Part shown: piece by piece, positions 9,020-18,610 of the stretch
How positions within the stretch are numbered: the stretch's first letter is position 1
Layout of the letters: the number at the start of each line of letters is the position of its first letter
DNA from: Pseudomonas synxantha
Lineage (GTDB): Bacteria > Pseudomonadota > Gammaproteobacteria > Pseudomonadales > Pseudomonadaceae
NCBI RefSeq assembly: GCF_900105675.1
Contig: NZ_LT629786.1
Coordinates: 6,572,001-6,636,000, forward strand
DNA: 64,000 nt
Direction: 5' to 3'
Position numbers and translations under genes: made by a program
Notes under the pieces: model-generated
What the model saw: the letters and a program-made list of their open reading frames with translations, nothing else
What the model was told of the DNA's origin: nothing
The model's database searches: none

Positions 9020-10528
9020 ATGCCCCAGGCAACAACAATCATCATCGCCGACGCGCCGATGCGCTGGCAGGACGTGGCCGCCGTGGCTCGCCATGGCGCT
9101 GTGCTCGAGCTCTCGGGCCAGGCCTGGGCGCGCATCGACAACGCCCAGGCCATCGTGCAACGCATCGTCGCCAGCGGCGAGCGCGCCTATGGCGTCAATA
9201 CCGGCCTGGGCGCCTTGTGCAACGTGTCGCTCAAGGGCGAGCAATTGAGCCAGCTGTCGCGCAATACACTGTTGAGCCACGCCTGTGGCGTCGGCCCGGT
9301 GCTCAGCGACGAGCAGACCCGCGCGATCATCTGCGCGGCGATCATCAACTACAGCCACGGCAAGTCCGGCCTGCACCCACAGGTGGTGCACTCGTTGCTG
9401 GCGCTGCTCAATCACGGCATCACCCCGCAAGTGCCGTCCCAGGGCTCGGTGGGTTACCTGACCCACATGGCCCATGTCGGCGTGGCCTTGCTCGGCGTCG
9501 GCAATGTGAGCTATCGCGGCCAGGTGGTCACGGCGCAACACGCTTTGCAGGCTGAAGGCTTGCAACCCGTGGTGCTCGGCGCCAAAGACGGTCTGTGCCT
9601 GGTCAACGGCACGCCGTGCATGACCGGCCTGAGCTGTCTGGCCTTGGCCGATGCCCACCATTTGCTGCAATGGGCCGATGTGATCGGTGCCATGAGCTTC
9701 GAAGCCCAACGCGGCCAGATCGACGCCTTTGACGAAGCGATTATCGCCCTCAAGCCGCACCCGGGCATGCAGCAGGTCGGCAGCAACCTGCGCGCCTTGC
9801 TCGACGGCAGCGAAGTCATCGCCAGCAGCAAAGGTATTCGCACCCAGGACGCCCTGAGCATTCGCTCGATCCCGCAGATCCACGGCGCCGCTCGCGATCA
9901 GCTTGAGCACGCCACCCGCCAGATCGAGACTGAACTCAACAGCGCCACGGACAACCCACTGCTGCTTGGCACGCCGGATAACTATCGCGTGGTATCCCAG
10001 GCCAACCCGCACGGCCAGTCCGTAGCGCTGGCGGCGGACATGCTGGCGATTGCCATGGCCGAAATCGGCTCCGTGGCCGAACGTCGCCTGGACCGCCTGA
10101 TCAACCCGCACGTCAGCGGCTTGCCGGCGTTCCTGGTCAGCAACCCCGGGGTCAACTCCGGGATGATGATCGTGCAGTACGTCGCCGCATCCTTGTGCGG
10201 GCAGAACCGCCAACTGGCGCAACCGGCGGTGCTCGACAACTTCGTCACCTCGGGCCTGCAGGAAGACCACTTGAGCATGGGCACCAACGCCGCGCTCAAG
10301 CTGCACCAGGTGCTGGCCAACGTCACCCAGATCCTCGCCATCGAGTATCTGCTGGCAGCCCAGGCGTTCGAATTCCTCAAGGACCAGCGCTTCGGCGTGG
10401 GCACCGACCACGCCTGGCGCTTGCTGCGCGAAGTGGTCCCCGCTTACGAGCAGGACCGTTGGCTGGCGCCGGATATTGCCGCCGCTGCCCAGTTGCTTAA
10501 AGACACTGCGTTACCGAATTTGCACTGA
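9020..10528 (+). CDS. hutH1: Histidine ammonia-lyase paralogue lacking the MIO triplet
   Basis: This 502-residue aromatic amino-acid lyase family protein shows continuous homology to HutH2 (10561) throughout: YGVNTG, LLSHACGVG, LVNGT, TDNPLLL, QEDHLSMG. Histidine lyases need a 4-methylideneimidazole-5-one cofactor formed from an internal Ala-Ser-Gly. HutH2 has [15 protein letters not shown]; here the aligned stretch is GSVG-YLTHMAH with exactly those three residues absent after G145. Other active-site positions also differ: the YSLR tyrosine is leucine (DALSIRS) and the NFHAEP phenylalanine is proline (NPHGQS). The frame is intact and expressed-looking, so it is probably a maintained pseudoenzyme or altered enzyme rather than a decaying gene. 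AGAAGG lies 7 nt before ATG 9020; an ATG at 9014 is less well placed. Histidine lyase activity is unlikely. Confidence 0.85.
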   Translation: MPQATTIIIADAPMRWQDVAAVARHGAVLELSGQAWARIDNAQAIVQRIVASGERAYGVNTGLGALCNVSLKGEQLSQLSRNTLLSHACGVGPVLSDEQTRAIICAAIINYSHGKSGLHPQVVHSLLALLNHGITPQVPSQGSVGYLTHMAHVGVALLGVGNVSYRGQVVTAQHALQAEGLQPVVLGAKDGLCLVNGTPCMTGLSCLALADAHHLLQWADVIGAMSFEAQRGQIDAFDEAIIALKPHPGMQQVGSNLRALLDGSEVIASSKGIRTQDALSIRSIPQIHGAARDQLEHATRQIETELNSATDNPLLLGTPDNYRVVSQANPHGQSVALAADMLAIAMAEIGSVAERRLDRLINPHVSGLPAFLVSNPGVNSGMMIVQYVAASLCGQNRQLAQPAVLDNFVTSGLQEDHLSMGTNAALKLHQVLANVTQILAIEYLLAAQAFEFLKDQRFGVGTDHAWRLLREVVPAYEQDRWLAPDIAAAAQLLKDTALPNLH

Positions 10529-10560
10529 ACACCTAAGAATAATTCACAAGGAGAACGAAT

Positions 10561-12093
10561 GTGACTGCGCTAAACCTGATTCCAGGCCAACTGACCCTCG
10601 CCCAGCTGCGGGCCATCTACCAGCAGCCGGTAACCCTCAGCCTGGATGACAGCGCCTCGGCCCAGATTGAAGCCAGCGTCGCCTGTGTGGAGCAGATTCT
10701 CGCCGAGAACCGCACCGCCTATGGCATCAACACCGGTTTCGGCCTGCTGGCCTCGACCCGCATCGCCAGTGAAGACCTGGAAAACCTCCAGCGTTCCCTG
10801 GTGCTGTCCCACGCCGCTGGCGTCGGTGAGCCGATCAGCGATGCGCTGGTGCGGCTGGTCATGGTGCTCAAGGTCAACAGCCTCAGCCGCGGGTTCTCCG
10901 GGATCCGTCGCCAGGTGATCGACGCGCTGATCGCGCTGATCAACGCCCAGGTGTACCCGCACATTCCGCTGAAAGGTTCGGTCGGCGCCTCTGGTGACCT
11001 GGCGCCATTGGCGCATATGTCCCTGGTGCTGCTTGGCGAAGGCAAAGCGCGTTACAAGGGCGAATGGCTGGAAGCCACCGCAGCGCTGAAAGTTGCTGGC
11101 CTCACACCGCTGACCCTGGCCGCCAAAGAAGGCCTGGCCTTGCTCAACGGCACCCAGGTATCCACCGCTTACGCATTGCGCGGCCTGTTCGAAGGTGAAG
11201 ACCTGTTTGCCGGCGCGCTCACCTGCGGCGGCCTCACCGTGGAGGCCGTACTGGGTTCGCGCTCGCCGTTCGATGCGCGTATTCATGCGGCGCGTGGCCA
11301 GCGTGGGCAGATCGATGCGGCTGCGGCCTATCGTGACCTGCTGGGCGAAAGCAGCCAGGTGTCGCAGTCGCACCAGAACTGCGACAAGGTGCAAGATCCG
11401 TACTCCCTGCGTTGCCAGCCACAGGTCATGGGCGCCTGCCTGACTCAGTTCCGCCAGGCCGCCGAAGTGCTGGTGGTCGAAGCCAACGCGGTATCGGATA
11501 ACCCGCTGGTATTTGCCGCCGAAGGCGACGTGATTTCCGGCGGTAACTTCCACGCCGAACCGGTGGCCATGGCCGCTGACAATATGGCTTTGGCCATCGC
11601 CGAAATAGGCTCCCTGAGTGAGCGGCGCATCTCGCTGATGATGGACAAGCACATGTCGCAACTGCCGCCGTTCCTGGTAGGCAATGGTGGGGTGAACTCC
11701 GGTTTCATGATCGCCCAGGTCACTGCCGCTGCGCTCGCCAGCGAGAACAAGGCACTGGCCCATCCCCATAGCGTCGACAGCCTGCCGACCTCGGCGAACC
11801 AGGAAGACCACGTCTCCATGGCCCCGGCCGCGGGCAAGCGCCTGTGGGAAATGGCCGAGAACACCCGTGGCATTCTCGCGGTGGAATGGCTTGCAGCCTG
11901 CCAGGGCCTGGACCTGCGCGACGGCTTGAAAACCTCGCCTGCGCTTGAAAAAGCCCGGAGCATCCTGCGCGACAAAGTAGCGTTCTACGACAAGGACCGC
12001 TTCTTTGCCCCGGACATCAATGCCGCCAGCGAACTGCTTGCCACCCGTTGCCTGAATGAGCTGGTGCCGGCCAAGTTGCTGCCAAGCCTTTAA
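10561..12093 (+). CDS. hutH2: Histidine ammonia-lyase HutH2
   Basis: This 510-residue enzyme removes ammonia from histidine to give urocanate, the first hut step. The MIO-forming triplet Ala143-Ser144-Gly145 is present in [16 protein letters not shown]. The usual active-site segments are intact: [49 protein letters not shown] and [10 protein letters not shown]. The start is GTG 10561, overlapping an ATG that runs straight into TGA; AAGGAG sits 7 nt upstream. It follows hutH1 by 32 nt, and in SBW25 the second hutH is the one needed for growth on histidine, consistent with its intact active site. Confidence 0.97.
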   Translation: MTALNLIPGQLTLAQLRAIYQQPVTLSLDDSASAQIEASVACVEQILAENRTAYGINTGFGLLASTRIASEDLENLQRSLVLSHAAGVGEPISDALVRLVMVLKVNSLSRGFSGIRRQVIDALIALINAQVYPHIPLKGSVGASGDLAPLAHMSLVLLGEGKARYKGEWLEATAALKVAGLTPLTLAAKEGLALLNGTQVSTAYALRGLFEGEDLFAGALTCGGLTVEAVLGSRSPFDARIHAARGQRGQIDAAAAYRDLLGESSQVSQSHQNCDKVQDPYSLRCQPQVMGACLTQFRQAAEVLVVEANAVSDNPLVFAAEGDVISGGNFHAEPVAMAADNMALAIAEIGSLSERRISLMMDKHMSQLPPFLVGNGGVNSGFMIAQVTAAALASENKALAHPHSVDSLPTSANQEDHVSMAPAAGKRLWEMAENTRGILAVEWLAACQGLDLRDGLKTSPALEKARSILRDKVAFYDKDRFFAPDINAASELLATRCLNELVPAKLLPSL

Positions 12094-12107
12094 GCTCACC
12101 GGTACCC

Positions 12108-12200
12108 AATGTGGGAGCTGGCTTGCCTGCGATAGCGGTGTATCTGCGCCAGATGGGCTGGCTGGAAGTCCGCCATCGCAGGCAAGCCAGCTCCCACATT
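12108..12200. repeat. REP pair, second sequence class (GTGGGAGCTGGCTTGCC)
   Basis: Convergent inverted units GTGGGAGCTGGCTTGCCTGCGAT and complement (ATCGCAGGCAAGCCAGCTCCCAC, described in parts here) flank a 45-nt linker. The core differs from the GGGGGCTTGC class used at most other loci in the window, so it probably belongs to a separate REP group. Confidence 0.88.
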
Positions 12201-12251
12201 GATTTTCGCCAGATTCAGATTTTCTCGGGATAAGAATAATAGGGAAGAGAA

Positions 12252-13661
12252 ATGCACCAACAAGAAAAGGGTTTGAAACGCGGGCTCAACGCCCGACATA
12301 TTCGCTTCATGGCACTCGGTTCCGCGATCGGCACCGGGCTGTTCTATGGCTCCGCCTCGGCCATCCAGATGGCCGGCCCTGCCGTGCTGCTGGCCTACCT
12401 GATCGGCGGCGCCGCGGTGTTCATGGTGATGCGCGCCCTCGGTGAAATGGCTGTGCACAATCCGGTATCCGGCTCCTTCGGCCAGTACGCCAGCACCTAC
12501 CTGGGCCCCATGGCCGGGTTTATCCTCGGTTGGACCTATGCATTTGAAATGATCATCGTCTGCCTGGCCGACGTCACCGCCTTCGGCATCTACATGGGCT
12601 TCTGGTTTCCTGAGGTCGCCCGTTGGGTCTGGGTGCTGGGCATCGTGTTTTTGATCGGCGGCCTGAACCTGTGCAACGTCAAGGTTTTTGGCGAGATGGA
12701 GTTCTGGCTGTCACTGCTCAAGGTCGGCGCTATCGTGGCGATGATCCTCGGCGGGTTCGGCATCATGCTGTTCGGCATTCACTCGGCGGGTGAAACCCAG
12801 GCCAGTGGCTTGAGCAACCTGTGGGCCCACGGCGGCTTCATGCCCAACGGTATCGGCGGGCTGATTGCCTCGTTTGCGGTAGTGATGTTTGCCTTTGGCG
12901 GGATCGAAATCATCGGCATCACAGCCGGCGAAGCCAAGGACCCGCAGCGGGTTATCCCCAAGGCGATCAACGCGGTGCCGCTGCGCATCCTGTTGTTCTA
13001 CGTGCTGACCCTGTTCGTGCTTATGGCGATCTACCCATGGCCGCAGATCGGCAGCCAGGGCAGCCCGTTCGTGCAGATCTTCAGCAACCTGGGAATCGGC
13101 TCGGCGGCGACCATCCTCAACATCGTGGTGATCTCGGCGGCCGTGTCGGCGATCAACAGCGACATCTTCGGCGCTGGCCGCATGATGTACGGCCTGGCCC
13201 AGCAAGGGCAGGCGCCCAAGGGTTTTGCGCAGTTGTCCAGGCAGGGCGTGCCGTGGATGACTGTAGTGGTGATGGGCGCCGCGTTGCTCGGCGGTGTGGT
13301 GCTCAACTACCTGATCCCGGAAAACGTGTTCCTGCTGATCGCGTCGATTGCCACCTTCGCCACCGTGTGGGTGTGGCTGATGATTTTGTTCACCCAGGTC
13401 GCCATGCGTCGCTCCATGACCAAGGAACAGGTCGCCGAGCTGAAATTCCCGGTACCGTTCTGGCCCTATGCGCCGGCAGCGGCCATTGTGTTCATGCTGT
13501 TTGTGTTTGGCGTGCTCGGTTACTTCCCGGACACCCAGGCGGCCTTGATGGTCGGCGCCGTGTGGATCGTGCTGCTGATACTCGCTTACTTGCTGTGGGT
13601 CAAGCCCGCCGCCGGGCAAACGGCCAGGGTCCACTACGACCCGGCCTTGTCTCATCGATAA
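12252..13661 (+). CDS. hutTh: Histidine permease (APC family) HutTh
   Basis: This 469-residue amino acid-polyamine-organocation transporter has 12 predicted helices. The family start is [47 protein letters not shown], followed by the substrate-loop [19 protein letters not shown]. It most resembles the ProY/HutT group of basic or proline amino-acid permeases. Its position between hutH2 and hutI matches the SBW25 histidine transporter, so histidine uptake is the likely role. GGAAGAGA precedes the ATG. It is the third transport system in the hut cluster, after the CodB-like carrier and HutXWV. Confidence 0.9.
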   Translation: MHQQEKGLKRGLNARHIRFMALGSAIGTGLFYGSASAIQMAGPAVLLAYLIGGAAVFMVMRALGEMAVHNPVSGSFGQYASTYLGPMAGFILGWTYAFEMIIVCLADVTAFGIYMGFWFPEVARWVWVLGIVFLIGGLNLCNVKVFGEMEFWLSLLKVGAIVAMILGGFGIMLFGIHSAGETQASGLSNLWAHGGFMPNGIGGLIASFAVVMFAFGGIEIIGITAGEAKDPQRVIPKAINAVPLRILLFYVLTLFVLMAIYPWPQIGSQGSPFVQIFSNLGIGSAATILNIVVISAAVSAINSDIFGAGRMMYGLAQQGQAPKGFAQLSRQGVPWMTVVVMGAALLGGVVLNYLIPENVFLLIASIATFATVWVWLMILFTQVAMRRSMTKEQVAELKFPVPFWPYAPAAAIVFMLFVFGVLGYFPDTQAALMVGAVWIVLLILAYLLWVKPAAGQTARVHYDPALSHR

Positions 13662-13676
13662 CTTAGGGAGGCGTTA

Positions 13677-14882
13677 ATGAAAACCCTTTGGCACCACTGC
13701 CACGTCGCAACCATGGCCCAGGGCAAATACTCGATCATCGAGGACGCCGCCATGGTGACTGTCGGCTCGCTCATCGAGTGGGTCGGCCCCCGCAGCCAGG
13801 CACCCACGGTGGATTACGCCCAGGTGCATGACCTGCAAGGCGCGTGGGTCACCCCCGGGCTGATCGACTGCCACACCCACACGGTGTTCGGCGGCAATCG
13901 CAGCGGCGAATTCGAGCAGCGCCTTGAGGGCGTCAGCTACGCCGACATCGCGGCCAAGGGCGGCGGTATCGCCAGCACCGTGCGTGCCACTCGCGCTGCC
14001 ACGGAAGATGATCTGTTTGCCAGCGCTGAAAAGCGCCTGCGCAGTTTGCTGCGTGATGGCGTGACCACGGTGGAGATCAAATCCGGCTACGGCCTGGACC
14101 TGGCCAACGAACGCAAGATGCTGCGCGTGGCCCGGCGTCTGGGTGACGCGCTGCCAGTCAGTGTGCGCGCCACGTGCCTGGCCGCCCACGCGTTGCCGCC
14201 GGAGTACAAGGATCGCGCCGACGCCTACATCGAGCACATCTGCACCGAGATGCTGCCGGCCCTGGCTGCAGAAGGGTTGGTGGATGCGGTGGACGCCTTC
14301 TGCGAATACCTGGCGTTTTCCCCGGAGCAGGTTGAGCGTGTATTTAAAGTCGCCCAGCAGCTCGGCCTGCCGGTGAAGCTGCACGCCGAGCAACTTTCGT
14401 CCCTGCACGGTTCAAGCCTGGCGGCGCGTTACCACGCGCTGTCGGCGGATCACCTGGAGTTCATGACCGAAGACGACGCCATCGCCATGGCTGCTGCCGG
14501 CACCGTCGCCGTCTTGCTACCGGGGGCTTTCTACTTCCTGCGTGAAACCCAGTTGCCGCCGATGGAGGCCCTGCGCAAGCACGGGGTGAAGATCGCCATT
14601 GCCAGCGACCTCAACCCTGGCACCTCGCCGGCGTTGTCGGTGCGCCTGATGCTGAACATGGCCTGCACCCTGTTCCGCATGACCCCGGAAGAAGCCCTGG
14701 CCGGCGCCACGCAACATGCGGCTACCGCGTTGGGCATGGGCGACACCCATGGTTCCCTGGAAGTGGGCAAAGTTGCAGATTTTGTCGCCTGGCAGATCGA
14801 TCGTCCCGCCGACCTGGCCTACTGGCTGGGCGGCGAGCTGGATAAACGCGTCGTGCGCCATGGCGCCGATGTCACAGTTTAA
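13677..14882 (+). CDS. hutI: Imidazolonepropionase HutI
   Basis: HutI, 401 residues, hydrolyses 4-imidazolone-5-propionate to N-formimino-L-glutamate, the third hut step. It is a metal-dependent amidohydrolase: the metal-binding HxH is in [17 protein letters not shown] (about residues 66-72), followed by [26 protein letters not shown] and the catalytic aspartate region [10 protein letters not shown]. The length is typical. GGGAGG lies 7 nt before ATG 13677. It is 15 nt after the histidine permease and 11 nt before hutG. Confidence 0.98.
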   Translation: MKTLWHHCHVATMAQGKYSIIEDAAMVTVGSLIEWVGPRSQAPTVDYAQVHDLQGAWVTPGLIDCHTHTVFGGNRSGEFEQRLEGVSYADIAAKGGGIASTVRATRAATEDDLFASAEKRLRSLLRDGVTTVEIKSGYGLDLANERKMLRVARRLGDALPVSVRATCLAAHALPPEYKDRADAYIEHICTEMLPALAAEGLVDAVDAFCEYLAFSPEQVERVFKVAQQLGLPVKLHAEQLSSLHGSSLAARYHALSADHLEFMTEDDAIAMAAAGTVAVLLPGAFYFLRETQLPPMEALRKHGVKIAIASDLNPGTSPALSVRLMLNMACTLFRMTPEEALAGATQHAATALGMGDTHGSLEVGKVADFVAWQIDRPADLAYWLGGELDKRVVRHGADVTV

Positions 14883-14893
14883 GGAGAAGCGTT

Positions 14894-15694
14894 GTGGATA
14901 AGGTCCTGACATTCAAACAAGGCCGCGTACCGCTGCTGATCAGCATGCCCCACGCCGGCCTGCGCCTGACGCCTGCGGTCGAGGCCGGGTTGATCCCCGA
15001 GGCGCAAAGCCTGCCGGACACCGACTGGCATATCCCCTTACTGTACGACTTTGCCGAAGAACTAGGCGCCAGCACCCTGGCCGCGGAGTACTCGCGGTTT
15101 GTCATCGACTTGAACCGGCCCTCGGATAACAAGCCGCTTTATGCAGGCGCCACCACCGGCCTGTACCCGCAGACGCTGTTCGATGGCGTGCCGCTGTTTC
15201 GTGAAGGGCAGACGCCCTCCGAGGAAGAGCGTGCGACCTACCTGCAGAAGATCTGGGGCCCTTATCACCGCCAGCTGCAAGAAGAACTGGCGCGCCTGAA
15301 GGCCGAGTTTGGCTACGCGCTGCTGTTCGATGCGCACTCGATCCGCTCGGTAATCGCGCACCTGTTCGACGGCAAGTTGCCGGACTTCAACCTCGGTACC
15401 TTCAACGGCGCCGCATGCGATCCGGAACTGGCCAGCCAGCTCGAAGCCATCTGCGCCGCGCATCCCCAGTACACCCATGTGCTGAACGGGCGTTTCAAGG
15501 GCGGCCACATCACCCGGCACTACGGCGACCCGGCGCAGGATGTCCATGCCGTGCAACTGGAGTTGTGCCAGAGCGCGTATATGGAGGAGTTTGAGCCGTT
15601 TCGCTATCGTCCCGACCTGGCTGAACCGACCCAGGTGGTGTTGAAGCAACTGCTGCAAGGGTTTTTGTCTTGGGGGCAAAGCCGGTACCGATGA
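14894..15694 (+). CDS. hutG: N-formylglutamate deformylase HutG
   Basis: HutG, 266 residues, splits N-formyl-L-glutamate into formate and glutamate, the last step of the five-enzyme branch that uses HutF. Motifs include the zinc-site segment PLLISMPHAGLRLTP, the DLNRPSDNKPLY segment, LLFDAHSIRS and GGHITRHYG. The start is GTG 14894 with AAGGAG 7 nt upstream. It is the last gene of the hut run; REP sequence follows and no T-rich terminator was seen. The presence of both hutF and this type of HutG shows the organism uses the deiminase/deformylase route rather than direct formiminoglutamase. Confidence 0.96.
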   Translation: MDKVLTFKQGRVPLLISMPHAGLRLTPAVEAGLIPEAQSLPDTDWHIPLLYDFAEELGASTLAAEYSRFVIDLNRPSDNKPLYAGATTGLYPQTLFDGVPLFREGQTPSEEERATYLQKIWGPYHRQLQEELARLKAEFGYALLFDAHSIRSVIAHLFDGKLPDFNLGTFNGAACDPELASQLEAICAAHPQYTHVLNGRFKGGHITRHYGDPAQDVHAVQLELCQSAYMEEFEPFRYRPDLAEPTQVVLKQLLQGFLSWGQSRYR

Positions 15695-15713
15695 TTCAGG
15701 GTGTGGCTCAAAT

Positions 15714-15792
15714 AGCTATCGGGAGCAAGCCCCCTCCCACATTTTGACTGCATTCACACAGTCCAAATGTCGGAGGGGCTGGAGGGGTCGAC
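15714..15792. repeat. Divergent, decayed REP pair, hutG-pip gap
   Basis: A good reverse unit (CTATCGGGAGCAAGCC to CTCCCACATTTT) is followed by linker TGACTGCATTCACACAGTC and a degraded forward unit (AAATGTCGGAGGGGCTGG). The topology is the divergent one. The rest of the 242-nt gap to pip holds nothing I recognise. Confidence 0.72.
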
Positions 15793-15936
15793 TGTAGGAT
15801 TATCTGCGGAGCGAACTGCTGACACAGGTCTAAGTGCTCAAGGACATGCTCATTGCACAATTCGGGTTTATGATGCCTGACGGCAAAATAATAGACGTCC
15901 CCCCAGGGATGAACCCGACACCCTACGGAGCGCGCA

Positions 15937-16908
15937 ATGCAGACTTGGTACCCGCAGATCAAACCCTACGCCCGGCATGATCTGGCTGTCGATGACACCC
16001 ACACCCTGTATGTCGATGAAAGTGGCTCCCCCGAAGGCTTGCCTGTCGTGTTCATCCACGGTGGCCCAGGTGCCGGTTGCGACGCCCAGAGCCGCTGCTA
16101 TTTCGACCCGAACCTGTACCATATTGTGACCTTCGACCAGCGTGGCTGCGGTCGCTCGACCCCGCGCGCCAACCTCGAAAACAACACCACCTGGGATCTG
16201 GTAGCCGACCTTGAGCGCATCCGCGAGCACCTGGGCATCGACAAATGGGTACTGTTCGGCGGTTCCTGGGGCTCGACCCTGGCCCTGGCCTACGCGCAAA
16301 CCCATCCCGAGCGCGTGCTTGGCCTTATCGTGCGCGGCATCTTCCTCGCGCGCCCGCAGGACATCCACTGGTTCTACCAGGAGGGTGCGAGCCGCCTGTT
16401 CCCGGATTACTGGCAGGACTACCTGGCGCCGATCCCGGTGGAAGAGCGCCACGACATGATCGCCGCCTACCACAAGCGCCTGACCGGCAACGACCAGATC
16501 GCCCAGATGCACGCAGCCAAGGCCTGGTCTGGTTGGGAAGGGCGCATGCTGGGCCTGTGCCCGAGCCCGCAGCATGTCGAGCGCTTCTCCGAGCCGCAGC
16601 GCGCCTTGTCCATTGCCCGCATCGAATGCCATTACTTCACCAACAACTCCTTCCTGGAACCCAACCAGCTGATTCGCGATATGCACAAGATCGCCCATCT
16701 GCCCGGCGTCATCATCCACGGTCGCTACGATATGATCTGCCCGCTGGATAACGCCTGGGAGCTGCATCAGGCCTGGCCCAACAGCGAGCTACAGGTGATT
16801 CGCGAGGCCGGGCATGCTGCCTCCGAGCCGGGTATCACCGACGCTTTGGTGCGTGCGACTGGCGAAATGGCACGGCGCCTGCTTGATCTGCCCCCTGAAG
16901 AAGCATGA
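15937..16908 (+). CDS. pip: Proline iminopeptidase
   Basis: This 323-residue alpha/beta hydrolase of peptidase family S33 removes N-terminal proline from peptides. The oxyanion-hole segment [13 protein letters not shown], the [13 protein letters not shown] segment and the nucleophile elbow [14 protein letters not shown] are all present. The later acid and histidine regions are HGRYDMICP and [11 protein letters not shown]. The length is typical for the bacterial monomeric enzyme. It overlaps the dtd start by 4 nt (ATGA), the same order found in other pseudomonads, so transcription of pip would run into the disrupted dtd. Confidence 0.95.
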   Translation: MQTWYPQIKPYARHDLAVDDTHTLYVDESGSPEGLPVVFIHGGPGAGCDAQSRCYFDPNLYHIVTFDQRGCGRSTPRANLENNTTWDLVADLERIREHLGIDKWVLFGGSWGSTLALAYAQTHPERVLGLIVRGIFLARPQDIHWFYQEGASRLFPDYWQDYLAPIPVEERHDMIAAYHKRLTGNDQIAQMHAAKAWSGWEGRMLGLCPSPQHVERFSEPQRALSIARIECHYFTNNSFLEPNQLIRDMHKIAHLPGVIIHGRYDMICPLDNAWELHQAWPNSELQVIREAGHAASEPGITDALVRATGEMARRLLDLPPEEA

Positions 16909-17166
16909 AGGGCCTGTTGCAGCGGGTGCGTGGCGCCCGCGTCGAAGTTGCCGGGGAGGTCGTGGGCGCGATTGACCAGGGTTTGCTGGTGCTGGTCGCC
17001 GTCGAACCTTCAGATACGCCCGAGAGCGCCGACAAACTGTTGCACAAGCTGCTTAACTATCGGGTGTTCAGCGACGACGAGGGCAAGATGAACCTGTCGC
17101 TCAAGGATATCGGCGGCGGTTTGCTGCTGGTGTCGCAGTTCACGCTGGCGGCGGACACAAAAAGCG

Positions 17167-17177
17167 GGCTGCGGCCC
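17167..17177. repeat. Target-site duplication, left copy
   Basis: GGCTGCGGCCC lies directly before the left end of the IS. The identical 11 nt are at 18600-18610. It lies in codons 88-91 of dtd. Confidence 0.95.
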
Positions 17178-17186
17178 TAATGCTGT

Positions 17187-18518
17187 TCACTTAAGCGGAG
17201 CAGCCTTACGGTTTACTGGAAACCTGGTTTTTGAGATCTTCACCGTCCTTGGTCTTGATGGCCTTGGGCGGTGATCCAAAAACAGCCCTCCGACTCCCGC
17301 CCTCAGTTCTGACAAGCGCCTTCCTGTCGCCGAAATAGGATTAGCCGCAGCCATCACAATCAATTGCACCGCAATGTATTGGCACGCCGGCTTGAAACGA
17401 ATATCTGATGGTGTGCGACCGAACGCTACGGCAGCTAGACTGGCCTCCCGCCGGATCACGTTGTAAGCCAGTAAAAGCCCCCATACTTCTTGGTATATCA
17501 GGTCGATCTTCTTGCTACGCAGAGTCACTGCGTTCTGCTGCATTGAGCTTTTGATGTCTCTGAAGCCCAGCTCTATCTCCCATCGCTCCTGATACAACTT
17601 GGCAATCATCTTGGCGCTATAAGTTTCGACGGGCAGTGAAGTCATCACCGTTTTGAGCTTCCCTTGGACTTCATAGCTGACCGCGCGCACCTCCCAGTGA
17701 CGGGGTAAATTGGGGTTTTGCTTTCTAGCTTGTTGGGACACTTTCATGCGTAACAATCGGTCGTGCTTGCCGTAACGAGCAACCTCTTCGCTTACCACCC
17801 CTTTGCGCTCCGGGATCAGCCAGTGGCGATTGATGCCGGCACCGCTCAAGCTCAGTAACAAATTCGCGCTCCAGAAACCCTTGTCGAACAGCGTCACTGA
17901 GTGGTCAGGGATTTGTTGAAGAAACTCGTCAGCCAAGCGCATTTCACTGCGCCGATAGGGACTCAGCTGAGCATCCAGAAGCAGGTGCGAACGCACATTC
18001 ATCAAGGCGACAAGACGCAGCATTGGAAACGGTGTCTGACGATCAGTGCCGGTGTTTCCTGAGCCAAAATGATCTCGTAGCTCCTGATTATCGGGAGTTC
18101 GCAGAAGCGCTCCGTCTACTGCAAACACTTGTAAATCCTGCCAGGTATCTCCGTTGTAACGCTCGCCGCCCCATTGACTACCGGTCTTGCGGAACAGCCA
18201 TTCGACTGGATCAGAGCCTAATCGTTTGCGAGCTTCAGTCACGCCGCTTCTGGCCAGCAAATGATCGCTAGCAAGCCCCTGAGCACAAATATTCAAACGT
18301 CTAGCCACTTCATGAACGGGTTCGTCACGAAACAACGCCATGCCCAGAACGAGCCAAAGCACCTGATCGGCTGGCAAGCGGCGCCTACGGATGGTGGCTT
18401 GGGAGGAGAGCCCGAGTGCCGATGCGACCCACTCGACGGGGATGTTCTGGGTGAAGGTGCTCAGGTCTGAGAAGTTAAAAAGATCGCCAAGGTCGAGCAG
18501 TTCTTGTTGAACAGACAT
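17187..18518 (-). CDS. IS4-family transposase
   Basis: This 443-residue DDE transposase has an IS4-type N-terminal domain (SDLSTFTQNIPVEWVASALGLSSQATIRRRRLP). Catalytic aspartates are visible at D135 (VFAVDGALLRTPDN) and D212 (VTLFDKGFWS). The YREK signature reads Y309-x2-R312-x3-E316-x6-K323 in LYQERWEIELGFRDIKSSM, giving the third acidic residue E316. The ORF is uninterrupted and fills the element, so it is probably active. The ATG follows directly after a hairpin plus six T (minus strand) that looks like a terminator guarding against outside transcription. Confidence 0.96.
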   Translation of the reverse strand: MSVQQELLDLGDLFNFSDLSTFTQNIPVEWVASALGLSSQATIRRRRLPADQVLWLVLGMALFRDEPVHEVARRLNICAQGLASDHLLARSGVTEARKRLGSDPVEWLFRKTGSQWGGERYNGDTWQDLQVFAVDGALLRTPDNQELRDHFGSGNTGTDRQTPFPMLRLVALMNVRSHLLLDAQLSPYRRSEMRLADEFLQQIPDHSVTLFDKGFWSANLLLSLSGAGINRHWLIPERKGVVSEEVARYGKHDRLLRMKVSQQARKQNPNLPRHWEVRAVSYEVQGKLKTVMTSLPVETYSAKMIAKLYQERWEIELGFRDIKSSMQQNAVTLRSKKIDLIYQEVWGLLLAYNVIRREASLAAVAFGRTPSDIRFKPACQYIAVQLIVMAAANPISATGRRLSELRAGVGGLFLDHRPRPSRPRTVKISKTRFPVNRKAAPLK

Positions 18519-18554
18519 AAAAAATCCGATGCCAGGAGTCTGGCATCGGATTTT
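18519..18554 (-). terminator. Terminator-like hairpin just upstream of the transposase start
   Basis: AAAATCCGATGCCAG pairs perfectly with CTGGCATCGGATTTT around a 4-nt loop (18521-18554). Read on the minus strand it ends in six T immediately before the transposase ATG. Transcripts entering from outside the right end should stop here. Confidence 0.8.
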
Positions 18555-18599
18555 CTAGGAAGCCCAGCGTGAGCTCAAATGCTTAAGTGAACAGCATTA

Positions 18600-18610
18600 G
18601 GCTGCGGCCC
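18600..18610. repeat. Target-site duplication, right copy
   Basis: GGCTGCGGCCC lies directly after the right end of the IS and is identical to 17167-17177, showing a single unrearranged transposition event. Confidence 0.95.

Larger units (their letters stand above)
17178..18599 (-). mobile_element. IS4-family insertion sequence (1,422 bp)
   Basis: This is a complete element inserted in dtd. The ends are perfect inverted repeats for 19 nt (TAATGCTGTTCACTTAAGC at the left, its complement at the right). The host sequence GGCTGCGGCCC is duplicated on both sides (17167-17177 and 18600-18610). It has one transposase gene on the minus strand and a 15-bp-stem hairpin between the right end and the transposase start. 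Size, ends starting TAATG, an 11-bp target duplication and a YREK transposase all match the IS4 group; E. coli IS4 is 1,426 bp with a 442-residue transposase. Confidence 0.96.

Noticed and set aside
10570..12099. 509-codon minus-strand ORF opposite hutH2
   Set aside because: Third-position GC bias keeps the antisense frame open; no recognisable motif and no independent ribosome site.
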